Shown in pieces: positions 52,085 to 64,000 of a stretch of DNA of 64,000 nt. Under the pieces are notes generated by a model, which had not been told where the DNA came from, did not search any database, and was given only the letters and a program-made list of their open reading frames with translations. A program made the position numbers and the translations under genes. Location of the stretch: NCBI RefSeq assembly GCF_905171775.1, contig NC_053492.1:330834852-330898851 (forward strand), given 5' to 3'. The first letter of the stretch is position 1. Every line of letters starts with the position of its first letter. This DNA comes from Rana temporaria (taxonomy: Eukaryota; Chordata; Amphibia; Anura; Ranidae).

Positions 52085-52250
52085 GAGGCAGAGAGAGAGA
52101 GAGAGGTGAGGCAGAGAGAGAGAGAGAGATGAGGCAGAGAGAGAGAGAGAGAGGTGAGGCAGAGAGAGAGAGAGAGAGAGGTGAGGCAGAGAGAGAGAGA
52201 GAGGTGAGGCAGAGAGAGAGAGAGGTGAGGCAGAGAGAGAGAGAGAGGTG

Positions 52251-52286
<36 letters not shown>

Positions 52287-52656
52287 GAGGCAGAGAGAGA
52301 GAGAGAGAGAGAGAGAGGTGAGGCAGAGAGAGAGAGAGGTGAGGCAGAGAGGTGAGGCAGAGAGGTGAGGCAGAGAGGTGAGGCAGAGAGAGAGAGAGAG
52401 AGGTGAGGCAGAGAGAGAGAGAGAGGTGAGGCAGAGAGAGAGAGAGAGAGGTGAGGCAGAGAGAGAGAGAGAGGTGAGGCAGAGAGAGAGAGAGAGAGGT
52501 GAGGCAGAGAGAGAGAGAGAGGTGAGGCAGAGAGAGAGAGAGAGGTGAGGCAGAGAGAGAGAGAGAGAGAGGTGAGGCAGAGAGAGAGGGAGGAGAGAGG
52601 GAGGAGAGAGAGAGAGAGAGAGAGAGGTGAGGCAGAGAGAGAGAGAGAGGGAGGTG

Positions 52657-52693
<37 letters not shown>

Positions 52694-52988
52694 TGAGGCA
52701 GAGAGAGGAGAGAGAGAGAGAGAGGTGAGGCAGAGAGAGGAGAGAGAGAGAGGTGAGGCAGAGAGGTGAGGCAGAGAGGTGAGGCAGAGAGGTGAGGCAG
52801 AGAGGTGAGGCAGAGAGGTGAGGCAGAAAGAGAGAGGTGAGGCAGAGAGAGAGAGGTGAGGCAGAGAGAGAGAGGTGAGGCAGAGAGAGAGAGAGGTGAG
52901 GCAGAGAGAGAGAGAGGTGAGGCAGAGAGAGAGAGGTGAGGCAGAGAGAGAGAGAGAGAGGTGAGGCAGAGAGAGAGAGAGAGAGGTG

Positions 52989-53024
<36 letters not shown>

Positions 53025-53058
53025 GAGGCAGAGAGAGAGAGAGAGAGAGAGGGAGGTG

Positions 53059-53097
<39 letters not shown>

Positions 53098-53172
53098 TGA
53101 GGCAGAGAGAGGAGAGAGAGAGAGAGAGAGAGGTGAGGCAGAGAGAGAGAGAGAGAGGGAGAGAGAGAGGTG

Positions 53173-53204
<32 letters not shown>

Positions 53205-53267
53205 GTGAGGCAGAGAGAGAGAGAGAGAGAGGTGAGGCAGAGAGAGAGAGAGAGAGAGGGGGAGGTG

Positions 53268-53303
<36 letters not shown>

Positions 53304-53304
53304 G

Positions 53305-53345
<41 letters not shown>

Positions 53346-53422
53346 TGAGGCAGAGAGAGGAGAGAGAGAGAGAGAGAGAGAGGTGAGGCAGAGAGGGAGA
53401 GAGAGAGAGGGAGAGAGAGGTG

Positions 53423-53454
<32 letters not shown>

Positions 53455-53519
53455 GTGAGGCAGAGAGAGAGAGAGAGAGAGAGGTGAGGCAGAGAGAGAG
53501 AGAGAGAGAGGGGGAGGTG

Positions 53520-53559
<40 letters not shown>

Positions 53560-53592
53560 GAGAGAGAGAGGTGAGGCAGAGAGAGAGAGGTG

Positions 53593-53628
<36 letters not shown>

Positions 53629-54186
53629 GAGGCAGAGAGAGAGAGAGAGAGAGAGGTGAGGCAGAGAGAGAGAGAGAGAGGTGAGGCAGAGAGAGAGAGA
53701 GGTGAGGCAGAGAGAGAGAGAGAGAGGTGAGGCAGAGAGAGAGAGAGAGGTGAGGCAGAGAGAGAGAGGTGAGGCAGAGAGAGAGAGAGAGGTGAGGCAG
53801 AGAGAGAGAGGGGTGAGGCAGAGAGAGAGAGAGGTGAGGCAGAGAGAGAGAGAGAGAGAGAGAGGTGAGGCAGAGAGAGAGAGGTGAGGCAGAGAGAGAG
53901 AGAGAGAGAGAGGTGAGGCAGAGAGAGGTGAGGCAGAGAGAGAGAGAGAGAGAGAGAGGCGCGAGGCAGAGAGATAGAGGTGAGGCAGAGAGAGAGAGGT
54001 GAGTCAGAGAGAGAGAGGTGAGGCAGAGAGAGAGAGAGAGAGAGAGAGAGGTGAGGCAGATAGAGAGAGAGGTTAGAGAGAGAGTGAGAGAGGTGAGGCA
54101 GAGAGAGAGAGAGAGTGAGAGAGGTGAGGCAGAGAGAGAGGGAGGAGAGAGGGAGGAGAGAGAGGTGAGGCAGAGAGAGAGAGGTG

Positions 54187-54234
<48 letters not shown>

Positions 54235-54287
54235 GAGGCAGATAGAGAGAGGGAGGAGAGAGAGAGAGGGAGGAGAGAGAGGTGAGG

Positions 54288-54319
<32 letters not shown>

Positions 54320-54357
54320 GAGGTGAGGCAGAGAGAGAGAGAGAGAGAGAGAGAGGT

Positions 54358-54402
<45 letters not shown>

Positions 54403-54739
54403 GAGGCAGAGAGAGAGAGAGGCGCGAGGCAGAGAGATAGAGGTGAGGCAGAGAGAGAGAGGTGAGTCAGAGAGAGAGAGGTGAGGCAGAGAGAGAGAGA
54501 GAGAGAGAGGTGAGGCAGAGAGAGAGAGAGGTGAGGCAGAGAGAGAGAGAGAGAGAGAGGTGAGGCAGAGAGAGAGAGGTGAGAGAGAGAGTGAGAGAGT
54601 GAGGGCAGAGAGAGAGAGTGAGAGAGTGAGGGCAGAGAGAGAGAGTGAGAGAGTGAGGGCAGAGAGAGAGAGTGAGAGAGGTGAGGCAGAGAGAGAGAGT
54701 GAGAGAGGTGAGGCAGAGAGAGAGAGTGAGAGTGAGGTG

Positions 54740-54777
<38 letters not shown>

Positions 54778-54786
54778 AGGTGAGGC

Positions 54787-54819
<33 letters not shown>

Positions 54820-55368
54820 TGAGGCAGAGAGAGAGGGAGGTGAGGCAGAGAGAGAGAGAGAGAGAGGTGAGGCAGAGAGAGAGAGAGAGAGGTGAGGCAG
54901 AGAGAGAGGTAGAGATAGAGAGAGGTGAGGCAGAGAGAGGTGAGGCAGAGAGAGAGGTAGAGAGAGAGAGGTGAGGCAGAGAGAGAGTGAGAGAGGTGAG
55001 GCAGAGAGAGAGAGAGAGAGAGAGAGAGGGATGAGGCAGAGAGAGGTGAGGCAGAGAGAGAGAGAGAGAGAGAGAGGTGAGGCAGAGAGAGAGACAGAGA
55101 GAGGTGAGGCAGAGAGAGGTGAGGCAGAGAGAGAGACAGAGAGAGGTGAGGCAGAGAGAGAGACAGAGAGAGGTGAGGCAGAGAGAGAGAGAGGTGAGGC
55201 AGAGAGAGAGAGAGGTGAGGCAGAGGTGAGGCAGAGAGAGAGAGAGGTGAGGCAGAGAGAGAGAGAGGTGAGGCAGAGAGAGAGAGAGAGAGAGAGAGAG
55301 GTGAGGCAGAGAGAGAGAGAGAGAGAGAGAGAGGTGAGGGAGAGAGGTGAGGCAGAGAGAGAGAGGTG

Positions 55369-55410
<42 letters not shown>

Positions 55411-55438
55411 GAGAGAGAGAGAGGGAGGAGAAGGAGGT

Positions 55439-55471
<33 letters not shown>

Positions 55472-55495
55472 GTGAGGCAGAGAGAGAGAGAGGTG

Positions 55496-55538
<43 letters not shown>

Positions 55539-55709
55539 AGGCAGAGAGAGAGAGGTGAGGCAGAGAGAGGTGAGGCAGAGAGAGAGAGAGGAGAGGCAAG
55601 GCAGAGAGAGAGAGAGGTGAGGCAGAGAGAGAGAGGTGAGGCAGAGAGAGGCAAGGCAGAGAGAGAGAGGCAAGGCAGAGAGAGAGAGGCAAGGCAGAGA
55701 GAGAGGGAG

Positions 55710-55745
<36 letters not shown>

Positions 55746-55749
55746 GGTG

Positions 55750-55789
<40 letters not shown>

Positions 55790-55830
55790 GAGGCAGAGAG
55801 AGAGAGAGGCGCGAGGCAGAGATAGAGGTG

Positions 55831-55880
<50 letters not shown>

Positions 55881-56009
55881 GAGGCAGAGAGAGAGAGAGG
55901 CGCGAGGCAGAGATAGAGGTGAGGCAGAGAGAGAGGTGAGAGAGAGAGGTGAGAGAGAGAGAGTGAGAGAGTGAGAGAGGTGAGGCAGAGAGAGAGAGTG
56001 AGAGAGGTG

Positions 56010-56041
<32 letters not shown>

Positions 56042-56044
56042 GTG

Positions 56045-56088
<44 letters not shown>

Positions 56089-56173
56089 GAGGCAGAGAGA
56101 GAGAGGTGAGGCAGAGAGAGAGAGAGAGGTGAGAGAGAGAGAGAGAGAGAGGTGAGAGAGAGAGAGGGAGGAG

Positions 56174-56232
56174 AAGGAGGTAAGGCAGAGAGAGAGAGAG
56201 AGAGGTGAGGCAGAGAGAGAGAGAGGTGAGGC

Positions 56233-56263
<31 letters not shown>

Positions 56264-56439
56264 GAGAGAGGTAAGGCAGAGAAAGAGAGGTGAGGCAGAG
56301 AGAGGTGAGGCAGAGAGAGAGAGAGAGGAGAGGCAAGGCAGAGAGAGAGAGAGGTGAGGCAGAGAGAGAGAGGTGAGGCAGAGAGAGGCAAGGCAGAGAG
56401 AGAGAGGCAAGGCAGAGAGAGAGGGAGGAGAGAGAGGTG

Positions 56440-56486
<47 letters not shown>

Positions 56487-56490
56487 GGTG

Positions 56491-56526
<36 letters not shown>

Positions 56527-57046
56527 GAGGCAGAGAGAGAGAGAGGCGCGAGGCAGAGATAGAGGTGAGGCAGAGAGAGAGAGAGTGAGAGAGGTGAGGC
56601 AGAGAGAGAGAGTGAGAGAGGTGAGGCAGAGAGAGAGAGAGAGAGAGGTGAGGCAGAGAGAGAGAGAGAGAGAGAGAGAGGTGAGGCAGAGAGAGAGAGA
56701 GAGAGAGAGAGGTGAGGCAGAGAGAGAGAGAGAGAGAGGTGAGGCAGAGAGAGGGGTGAGGCAGAGGTGAGGCAGAGAGAGAGAGGCGAGGCAGAGAGAG
56801 AGGTGAGGGAGAGAGAGAGGTGAGGCAGAGAGAGAGAGAGAGGTGAGGCAGAGAGAGAGAGAGAGAGAGGTGAGGCAGAGAGAGAGAGAGAGAGAGGTGA
56901 GGCAGAGAGGTGAGGCAGAGAGAGAGAGAGGTGAGGCAGAGAGAGAGAGAGAGAGGTGAGGCAGAGAGAGAGAGAGAGGTGAGGCAGAGAGAGAGAGAGA
57001 GGTGAGGCAGAGAGAGAGAGAGGTGAGGCAGAGAGAGAGAGAGGTG

Positions 57047-57084
<38 letters not shown>

Positions 57085-57218
57085 GAGGCAGAGAGAGAGA
57101 GAGAGGTAAGGCAGAGAGAGAGATAGAGGTGAGGCAGAGAGAGGTGAGGCAGAGAGAGAGAGAGAGGTGAGGCAAGGCAGAGAGAGAGAGAGAGAGAGGT
57201 GAGGCAGAGAGAGAGGCG

Positions 57219-57258
<40 letters not shown>

Positions 57259-57720
57259 GAGGCAGAGAGAGAGAGAGAGAGAGAGGTGAGGCAGAGAGAG
57301 AGAGAGAGGTAAGGCAGAGAGAGAGATAGAGGTGAGGCAGAGAGAGGTGAGGCAGAGAGAGAGAGAGAGAGAGAGGTGAGGCAAGGCAGAGAGAGAGAGA
57401 GAGAGAGAGGTGAGGCAGAGAGAGAGGCGAGGCAGAGAGAGAGAGAGAGAGGTGAGGCAGAGAGAGAGAGAGAGAGAGAGGTAATGCAGAAAGAGAGAGG
57501 TGAGGCAGAGAGAGAGGTGAGGCAGAGAGAGAGGTGAGGCAGAGAGGTGAGGCAGAGAGGTGAGGCAGAGAGAGGTGAGGCAGAGAGAGGTGAGGCAGAG
57601 AGAGGTGAGGTAGAGAGAGAGGTGAGGCAGAGAGAGAGGTGAGGCAGAGAGAGAGAGAGAGAGAGGTGAGGCAGAGAGAGAGGCGAGGCAGAGAGAGAGG
57701 CAAGGCAGAGAGAGAGAGGC

Positions 57721-57767
<47 letters not shown>

Positions 57768-58056
57768 GAGGCAGAGAGAGAGAGGGAGGTGAGGCAGAGA
57801 GAGAGAGGGAGGTGAGGCAGAGAGAGAGAGGGAGGTGAGGCAGAGAGAGAGAGAGGGAGGTGAGGCAGAGAGAGAGAGGTGAGGCAGAGAGAGAGAGAGG
57901 TGAGGCAGAGAGAGAGAGAGGTGAGGCAGAGAGATAGAGGTGAGGCAGAGAGATAGAGGTGAGGCAGAGAGATAGAGGTGAGGCAGAGAGATAGAGGTGA
58001 GGCAGAGAGATAGAGGTGAGGCAGAGAGATAGAGGTGAGGCAGAGATATAGAGGTG

Positions 58057-58098
<42 letters not shown>

Positions 58099-58356
58099 GA
58101 GAGAGAGAGAGAGGTGAGGCAGAGAGAGAGAGAGAGAGAGAGAGGTGAGGCAGAGAGAGAGAGAGGTGAGGCAGAGAGAGAGAGAGAGAGAGAGAGAGGT
58201 GAGGCAGAGAGAGAGAGAGAGAGAGAGGTGAGGCAGAGAGAGAGAGGTGAGGCAGAGAGAGAGAGGTGAGGCAGAGAGAGAGAGGGAGGTGAGGCAGAGA
58301 GAGAGAGAGAGAGGTGAGGCAGAGAGAGAGAGGTGAGGCAGAGAGAGAGAGAGGTG

Positions 58357-58394
<38 letters not shown>

Positions 58395-58412
58395 GGCAGA
58401 GAGAGAGAGGTG

Positions 58413-58450
<38 letters not shown>

Positions 58451-58675
58451 GAGGCAGAGAGAGAGAGAGGGAGGTGAGGCAGAGAGAGAGAGAGAGAGGT
58501 GAGGCAGAGAGAGAGAGAGGGAGGTGAGGCAGAGAGAGAGAGAGAGAGAGGTGAGGCAGAGAGAGAGAGGTGAGGCAGAGAGAGAGAGAGAGGTGAGGCA
58601 GAGAGAGAGAGAGAGAGAGAGAGAGGTGAGGCAGAGAGAGAGAGAGAGAGAGGTGAGGCAGAGAGAGAGAGGTGA

Positions 58676-58723
<48 letters not shown>

Positions 58724-59064
58724 AGGCAGAGAGAGAGAGAGGTAAGGCAGAGAGAGAGAGAGAGAGGTGAGGCAGAGAGAGGTGAGGCAGAGAGAGAGAG
58801 AGAGAGAGGTGAGGCAAGGCAGAGAGAGAGAGGTGAGGCAGAGAGAGAGAGGTGAGGCAGAGAGAGAGAGGCGAGGCAGAGAGAGAGGCAAGGCAGAGAG
58901 AGAGAGAGAGGCAAGGCAGAGAGAGAGAGGTGAGGCAGAGAGAGAGAGGCGAGGCAGAGAGAGAGGCAAGGCAGAGAGAGAGAGAGAGGCAAGGCAGAGA
59001 GAGAGAGAGAGAGAGAGAGGTGAGGCAGAGAGAGAGAGGTGAGGCAGAGAGAGAGAGAGAGGTG

Positions 59065-59107
<43 letters not shown>

Positions 59108-59271
59108 TGAGGCAGAGAGAGGGAGAGGGAGGTGAGGCAGAGAGAGAGAGAGAGAGGGAGGTGAGGCAGAGAGAGAGAGAGAGAGGGAGGTGAGGCAGAG
59201 AGAGAGAGAGAGAGGTGAGGCAGAGAGAGAGAGAGGTGAGGCAGAGAGAGAGAGAGAAAGAGAGAGAGGTG

Positions 59272-59319
<48 letters not shown>

Positions 59320-59534
59320 GAGAGAGAGAGAGGTGAGAGAGAGGTGAGAGAGAGAGAGAGAGAGAGGTGAGAGAGAGAGAGGTGAGAGAGAGAGAGAGTG
59401 AGAGAGGTGAGGCAGAGAGAGAGAGTGAGAGAGGTGAGGCAGAGAGAGAGAGTGAGAGAGGTGAGGCAGAGAGAGAGTAAGAGAGGTGAGGCAGAGAGAG
59501 AGAGAGAGAGAGATGAGGCAGAGAGAGAGAGGTG

Positions 59535-59572
<38 letters not shown>

Positions 59573-59668
59573 GAGGCAGAGAGAGAGAGAGAGAGAGAGG
59601 TGAGGCAGAGAGAGAGAGAGGTGAGGCAGAGAGAGGTGAGGCAGAGAGAGGTGAGGCAGAGAGAGGTG

Positions 59669-59708
<40 letters not shown>

Positions 59709-59795
59709 GAGGCAGAGAGAGAGAGGTGAGGCAGAGAGAGAGAGAGAGGTGAGAGAGAGAGAGAGAGAGAGAGGTGAGAGAGAGAGAGGGAGGAG
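56174..59795 (+). repeat. Higher-order satellite block 1 (about 3.6 kb)
   Basis: Delimited by the rare marker AAGGAGGTAAGG at 56174 and 59796. In order it contains GCGCGAGGCAGAGATAG (56546), GGTAATGCAGAAAG (57480), a run of seven GATAGAGG units (57930-58035), GAGATATAGAGG (58045) and GGTGAGGAAG (58671). All recur in the same order in the next block. Confidence 0.85.
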
Positions 59796-59848
59796 AAGGA
59801 GGTAAGGCAGAGAGAGAGAGAGAGGTGAGGCAGAGAGAGAGAGAGGTG

Positions 59849-59887
<39 letters not shown>

Positions 59888-60051
59888 AGGCAGAGAGAGA
59901 GAGGTGAGGCAGAGAGAGGTGAGGCAGAGAGAGAGAGAGAGGAGAGGCAAGGCAGAGAGAGAGAGGTGAGGCAGAGAGAGGCAAGGCAGAGAGAGAGAGG
60001 CAAGGCAGAGAGAGAGGGAGGAGAGAGAGAGGGAGGAGAGAGAGGTGAGGC

Positions 60052-60086
<35 letters not shown>

Positions 60087-60090
60087 GGTG

Positions 60091-60128
<38 letters not shown>

Positions 60129-60233
60129 GAGGCAGAGAGAGAGAGAGGCGCGAGGCAGAGATAGAGGTGAGGCAGAGAGAGAGAGAGTGAGAGAGTGAGA
60201 GAGGTGAGGCAGAGAGAGAGAGTGAGAGAGGTG

Positions 60234-60273
<40 letters not shown>

Positions 60274-60307
60274 GAGGCAGAGAGAGAGAGAGAGAGAGAG
60301 AGAGGTG

Positions 60308-60339
<32 letters not shown>

Positions 60340-60451
60340 GTGAGGCAGAGAGAGAGAGAGAGAGGTGAGGCAGAGAGAGGGGTGAGGCAGAGGTGAGGGC
60401 AGAGAGAGAGAGGCGAGGCAGAGAGAGAGGTGAGGGAGAGAGAGAGAGGTG

Positions 60452-60483
<32 letters not shown>

Positions 60484-60728
60484 GTGAGGCAGAGAGAGAG
60501 AGAGAGAGGTGAGGCAGAGAGGTGAGGCAGAGAGAGAGAGAGGTGAGGCAGAGAGAGAGAGAGGTGAGGCAGAGAGAGAGAGAGGTGAGGCAGAGAGAGA
60601 GAGAGGTGAGGCAGAGAGAGAGAGAGAGAGAGAGAGAGGTGAGGCAGAGAGAGAGGTAAGGCAGAGAGAGAGATAGAGGTGAGGCAGAGAGAGGTGAGGC
60701 AGAGAGAGAGAGAGAGGTGAGGCAAGGC

Positions 60729-60764
<36 letters not shown>

Positions 60765-61299
60765 GTGAGGCAGAGAGAGAGGCGAGGCAGAGAGAGAGAG
60801 AGAGAGAGAGGTGAGGCAGAGAGAGAGAGAGAGAGAGAGGTGAGGCAGAGAGAGAGAGAGAGAGGTGAGGCAGAGAGAGAGAGAGAGAGAGAGAGAGGTA
60901 AGGCAGAGAGAGAGATAGAGGTGAGGCAGAGAGAGGTGAGGCAGAGAGAGAGAGAGAGAGAGAGAGGTGAGGCAAGGCAGAGAGAGAGAGAGAGAGGTGA
61001 GGCAGAGAGAGAGGTGAGGCAGAGAGAGAGAGAGAGAGAGAGGTAATGCAGAAAGAGAGAGGTGAGGCAGAGAGAGAGGTGAGGCAGAGAGAGAGGTGAG
61101 GCAGAGAGGTGAGGCAGAGAGGTGAGGCAGAGAGGTGAGGCAGAGAGAGGTGAGGCAGAGAGAGGTGAGGTAGAGAGAGAGGTGAGGCAGAGAGAGAGGT
61201 GAGGCAGAGAGAGAGGTGAGGCAGAGAGAGAGAGAGAGAGAGGTGAGGCAGAGAGAGAGGCGAGGCAGAGAGAGAGGCAAGGCAGAGAGAGAGAGAGGC

Positions 61300-61336
<37 letters not shown>

Positions 61337-61997
61337 GAGGCAGAGAGAGAGAGGGAGGTGAGGCAGAGAGAGAGGCGAGGCAGAGAGAGAGAGAGAGAGA
61401 GAGGTGAGGCAGAGAGAGAGAGAGAGAGAGAGGTGAGGCAGAGAGAGAGAGAGAGAGAGAGGTAAGGCAGAGAGAGAGATAGAGGTGAGGCAGAGAGAGG
61501 TGAGGCAGAGAGAGAGAGAGAGAGAGAGAGAGGTGAGGCAAGGCAGAGAGAGGGAGGTGAGGCAGAGAGAGAGAGGGAGGTGAGGCAGAGAGAGAGAGAG
61601 AGAGGTAAGGCAGAGAGAGAGAGAGAGGTGAGGCAGAGAGAGAGAGAGAGAGAGAGAGAGGTAAGGCAGAGAGAGAGATAGAGGTGAGGCAGAGAGAGGT
61701 GAGGCAGAGAGAGAGAGAGAGAGAGGTGAGGCAGAGAGAGAGAGGGAGGTGAGGCAGAGAGAGAGAGGGAGGTGAGGCAGAGAGAGAGAGGGAGGTGAGG
61801 CAGAGAGAGAGAGAGGGAGGTGAGGCAGAGAGAGAGAGAGGTGAGGCAGAGAGAGAGAGAGGTGAGGCAGAGAGATAGAGGTGAGGCAGAGAGATAGAGG
61901 TGAGGCAGAGAGATAGAGGTGAGGCAGAGAGATAGAGGTGAGGCAGAGAGATAGAGGTGAGGCAGAGAGATAGAGGTGAGGCAGAGATATAGAGGTG

Positions 61998-62033
<36 letters not shown>

Positions 62034-62057
62034 GAGAGAGAGAGAGAGAGAGAGGTG

Positions 62058-62089
<32 letters not shown>

Positions 62090-62436
62090 GTGAGGCAGAG
62101 AGAGAGAGAGAGAGAGAGAGAGGTGAGGCAGAGAGAGAGAGAGAGAGAGAGAGGTGAGGCAGAGAGAGAGAGAGAGAGGTGAGGCAGAGAGAGAGAGGTG
62201 AGGCAGAGAGAGAGAGGTGAGGCAGAGAGAGAGAGGGAGGTGAGGCAGAGAGAGAGAGAGAGAGAGGTGAGGCAGAGAGAGAGAGGTGAGGCAGAGAGAG
62301 AGAGGTGAGGCAGAGAGAGAGAGAGAGAGGTGAGGCAGAGAGAGAGAGAGAGAGAGAGAGAGGTGAGGCAGAGAGAGAGAGAGGTGAGGCAGAGAGAGAG
62401 AGAGAGAGAGAGAGGTGAGGCAGAGAGAGAGAGGTG

Positions 62437-62472
<36 letters not shown>

Positions 62473-62617
62473 GAGGCAGAGAGAGAGAGAGGGAGGTGAG
62501 GCAGAGAGAGAGAGAGAGGTGAGGCAGAGAGAGAGAGAGGGAGGTGAGGCAGAGAGAGAGAGAGAGAGAGAGGTGAGGCAGAGAGAGAGAGGTGAGGCAG
62601 AGAGAGAGAGAGAGGTG

Positions 62618-62649
<32 letters not shown>

Positions 62650-62695
62650 GTGAGGCAGAGAGAGAGAGAGAGGTGAGGCAGAGAGAGAGAGGTGA

Positions 62696-62747
<52 letters not shown>

Positions 62748-63020
62748 AGGCAGAGAGAGAGAGAGGTAAGGCAGAGAGAGAGAGAGAGAGGTGAGGCAGA
62801 GAGAGGTGAGGCAGAGAGAGAGAGAGAGAGAGAGGTGAGGCAAGGCAGAGAGAGAGAGAGAGAGAGGTGAGGCAGAGAGAGAGAGGTGAGGCAGAGAGAG
62901 AGAGGCGAGGCAGAGAGAGAGAGGCAAGGCAGAGAGAGAGAGAGAGAGGCAAGGCAGAGAGAGAGAGAGAGAGGTGAGGCAGAGAGAGAGAGGTGAGGCA
63001 GAGAGAGAGAGAGGTGAGGC

Positions 63021-63057
<37 letters not shown>

Positions 63058-63830
63058 TGAGGCAGAGAGAGGGAGAGGGAGGTGAGGCAGAGAGAGAGAG
63101 AGAGAGGGAGGTGAGGCAGAGAGAGAGAGAGAGAGAGGGAGGTGAGGCAGAGAGAGAGAGGTGAGGCAGAGAGAGAGAGAGGTGAGGCAGAGAGAGAGAG
63201 AGAGAAAGAGAGAGAGGTGAGGCAGAGAGAGAGAGAGAGAGAGAGAGGTGAGAGAGAGAGAGAGGTGAGAGAGAGAGAGGTGAGAGAGAGAGAGAGAGAG
63301 GTGAGAGAGAGAGAGAGAGAGAGGTGAGAGAGAGAGAGGTGAGAGAGAGAGAGTGAGAGAGGTGAGGCAGAGAGAGAGAGTGAGAGAGGTGAGGCAGAGA
63401 GAGAGAGTGAGAGAGGTGAGGCAGAGAGAGAGTGAGAGAGGTGAGGCAGAGAGAGAGAGAGAGAGATGAGGCAGAGAGAGAGAGGTGAGGCAGAGAGAGA
63501 GAGAGAGAGAGAGAGAGGTGAGGCAGAGAGAGAGAGAGAGAGAGGTGAGGCAGAGAGAGAGAGGTGAGGCAGAGAGAGAGGTGAGGCAGAGAGAGAGGTG
63601 AGGCAGAGAGAGAGGTGAGGCAGAGAGAGAGAGAGGTGAGGCAGAGAGAGAGAGGTGAGGCAGAGAGAGAGGTGAGGCAGAGAGAGAGAGGTGAGGCAGA
63701 GAGAGAGAGGTGAGGCAGAGAGAGAGAGAGAGAGAGAGGTGAGGCAGAGAGAGAGAGGTGAGGCAGAGAGAGAGAGAGAGAGAGAGGTGAGGCAGAGAGA
63801 GAGAGAGGCGCGAGGCAGAGATAGAGGTGA
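59796..63830 (+). repeat. Higher-order satellite block 2 (about 4.0 kb)
   Basis: Same markers at 60148, 61042, 61870-61980, 61985 and 62691. Offsets to block 1 are about 3.60 kb up to 61043 and about 3.94-4.02 kb from 61868 on, so about 0.38 kb was gained around 61355-61740. The GCGCGAGG marker returns at 63808. Confidence 0.82.
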
Positions 63831-64000
63831 GGCAGAGAGAGAGAGAGGTGAGGCAGAGAGAGAGAGAGGTGAGAGAGAGAGGTGAGAGAGAGAGGTGAGA
63901 GAGAGAGAGAGGTGAGAGAGAGAGGTGAGGCAGAGAAAGAGAGAGGTGAGAGAGAGAGGTGAGGCAGAGAGAGAGAGAGAGAGTGAGAGAGGTGAGGCAG

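Larger units (their letters stand above)
51850..64000 (+). repeat. Giant GGTGAGGCA(GA)n satellite, at least 12.1 kb
   Basis: About 12,150 bp of GGTGAGGCA followed by a variable number of GA steps (typically unit length 17-40 bp), continuing beyond the window. Variant units mark position: GGTAAGGCA, GGCAAGGCA, GCGCGAGGCAGAGATAGAGG, GGTGAGGAAG, GGTAATGCAGAAAG, GTGAGGGCAG and GAGATAGAGG runs. The plus strand is almost pure purine, with T and C restricted to the GGTGAGGCA block. The minus strand has no stop in any frame for long stretches, which explains open frames up to 3,728 residues; these are not genes. Confidence 0.97.

Noticed and set aside
51741..62952. Minus-strand open frames of 3,728, 2,959 and 1,827 residues rich in SLSLPHLSLSLCLTSLSL
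   Set aside because: They lie in the GGTGAGGCA(GA)n satellite, whose complement contains no stop codon in any frame. Three overlapping giant frames on one strand are a composition effect; there is no start context, domain or unique sequence.
52545..63885. Many short plus-strand frames of RQREREREVRQRERE type
   Set aside because: Same satellite; length is set by chance spacing of the TGAGGC phase.
1..64000. Host protein-coding exon
   Set aside because: Every frame with a recognisable domain belongs to a transposable element; no other frame shows conserved-looking domains with splice signals.

Overview
This window looks like repeat-dense intergenic DNA from a large vertebrate genome, most likely an amphibian and probably a frog. 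That inference rests on the mixture of L1-like and L2-like LINEs, a DIRS tyrosine-recombinase retrotransposon, Tc1/mariner, PIF/Harbinger, hAT and TTAA-inserting elements, SINEs and long minisatellites. I found no host protein-coding gene. Every recognisable coding stretch belongs to a transposable element, and all but the first LINE are clearly broken.

Layout. 1-4920: 5' part of an L1-like LINE on the minus strand, with intact ORF1 and an ORF2 that is open except for one homopolymer frameshift. 5040-9582: elements carrying hammerhead-ribozyme-like cores, a Tc1 remnant, and a 1.2-kb foldback invaded at its tip by a second hammerhead-bearing element. 10580-12510: L2-type LINE (minus) split by a hAT MITE. 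13045-13580: degenerate minisatellite. 14689-15210: hAT MITE. 15640-27235: a second, decayed L1-like LINE (plus) split by a 3.1-kb hAT element, a hammerhead-bearing retroelement, a TIR element and a TTAA element. 27731-28450: 31-bp minisatellite. 28497-30873: MITEs. 30878-44273: a TTAA element split by a 12.5-kb DIRS element. The DIRS element in turn contains a full-length 5S rRNA-like sequence, a 1.9-kb hammerhead element, a tRNA-like sequence, a 5-kb PIF/Harbinger transposon (itself hit by a 1.4-kb inverted-repeat element), a SINE and a hAT MITE. 44320-46240: Tc1 remnant split by a TTAA MITE. 46241-48409: two TTAA elements sharing one target site. 48410-51067: microsatellite, MITE and LINE fragments. 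51068-64000: start of a hAT-like element, a 50-bp minisatellite, then at least 12 kb of GGTGAGGCA(GA)n satellite running off the window.

Main discovery candidate. Six loci, plus one weaker one, share the layout of a type I hammerhead ribozyme: stem I, a CUGANGA-like segment, a stem II hairpin, a GAAAC-like segment that includes a palindromic 6-mer acting as a minimal stem III, then stem I again. Four of the insertions involved are flanked by 13-15 bp direct repeats, as expected for target-primed reverse transcription. Several sit at the tip of long inverted repeats whose arms match perfectly inside one copy but differ between copies. The hammerhead fold is established biology. Its presence here, the relation between these copies and the insertion mechanism are my reading of the sequence and need covariance-model and cleavage tests.
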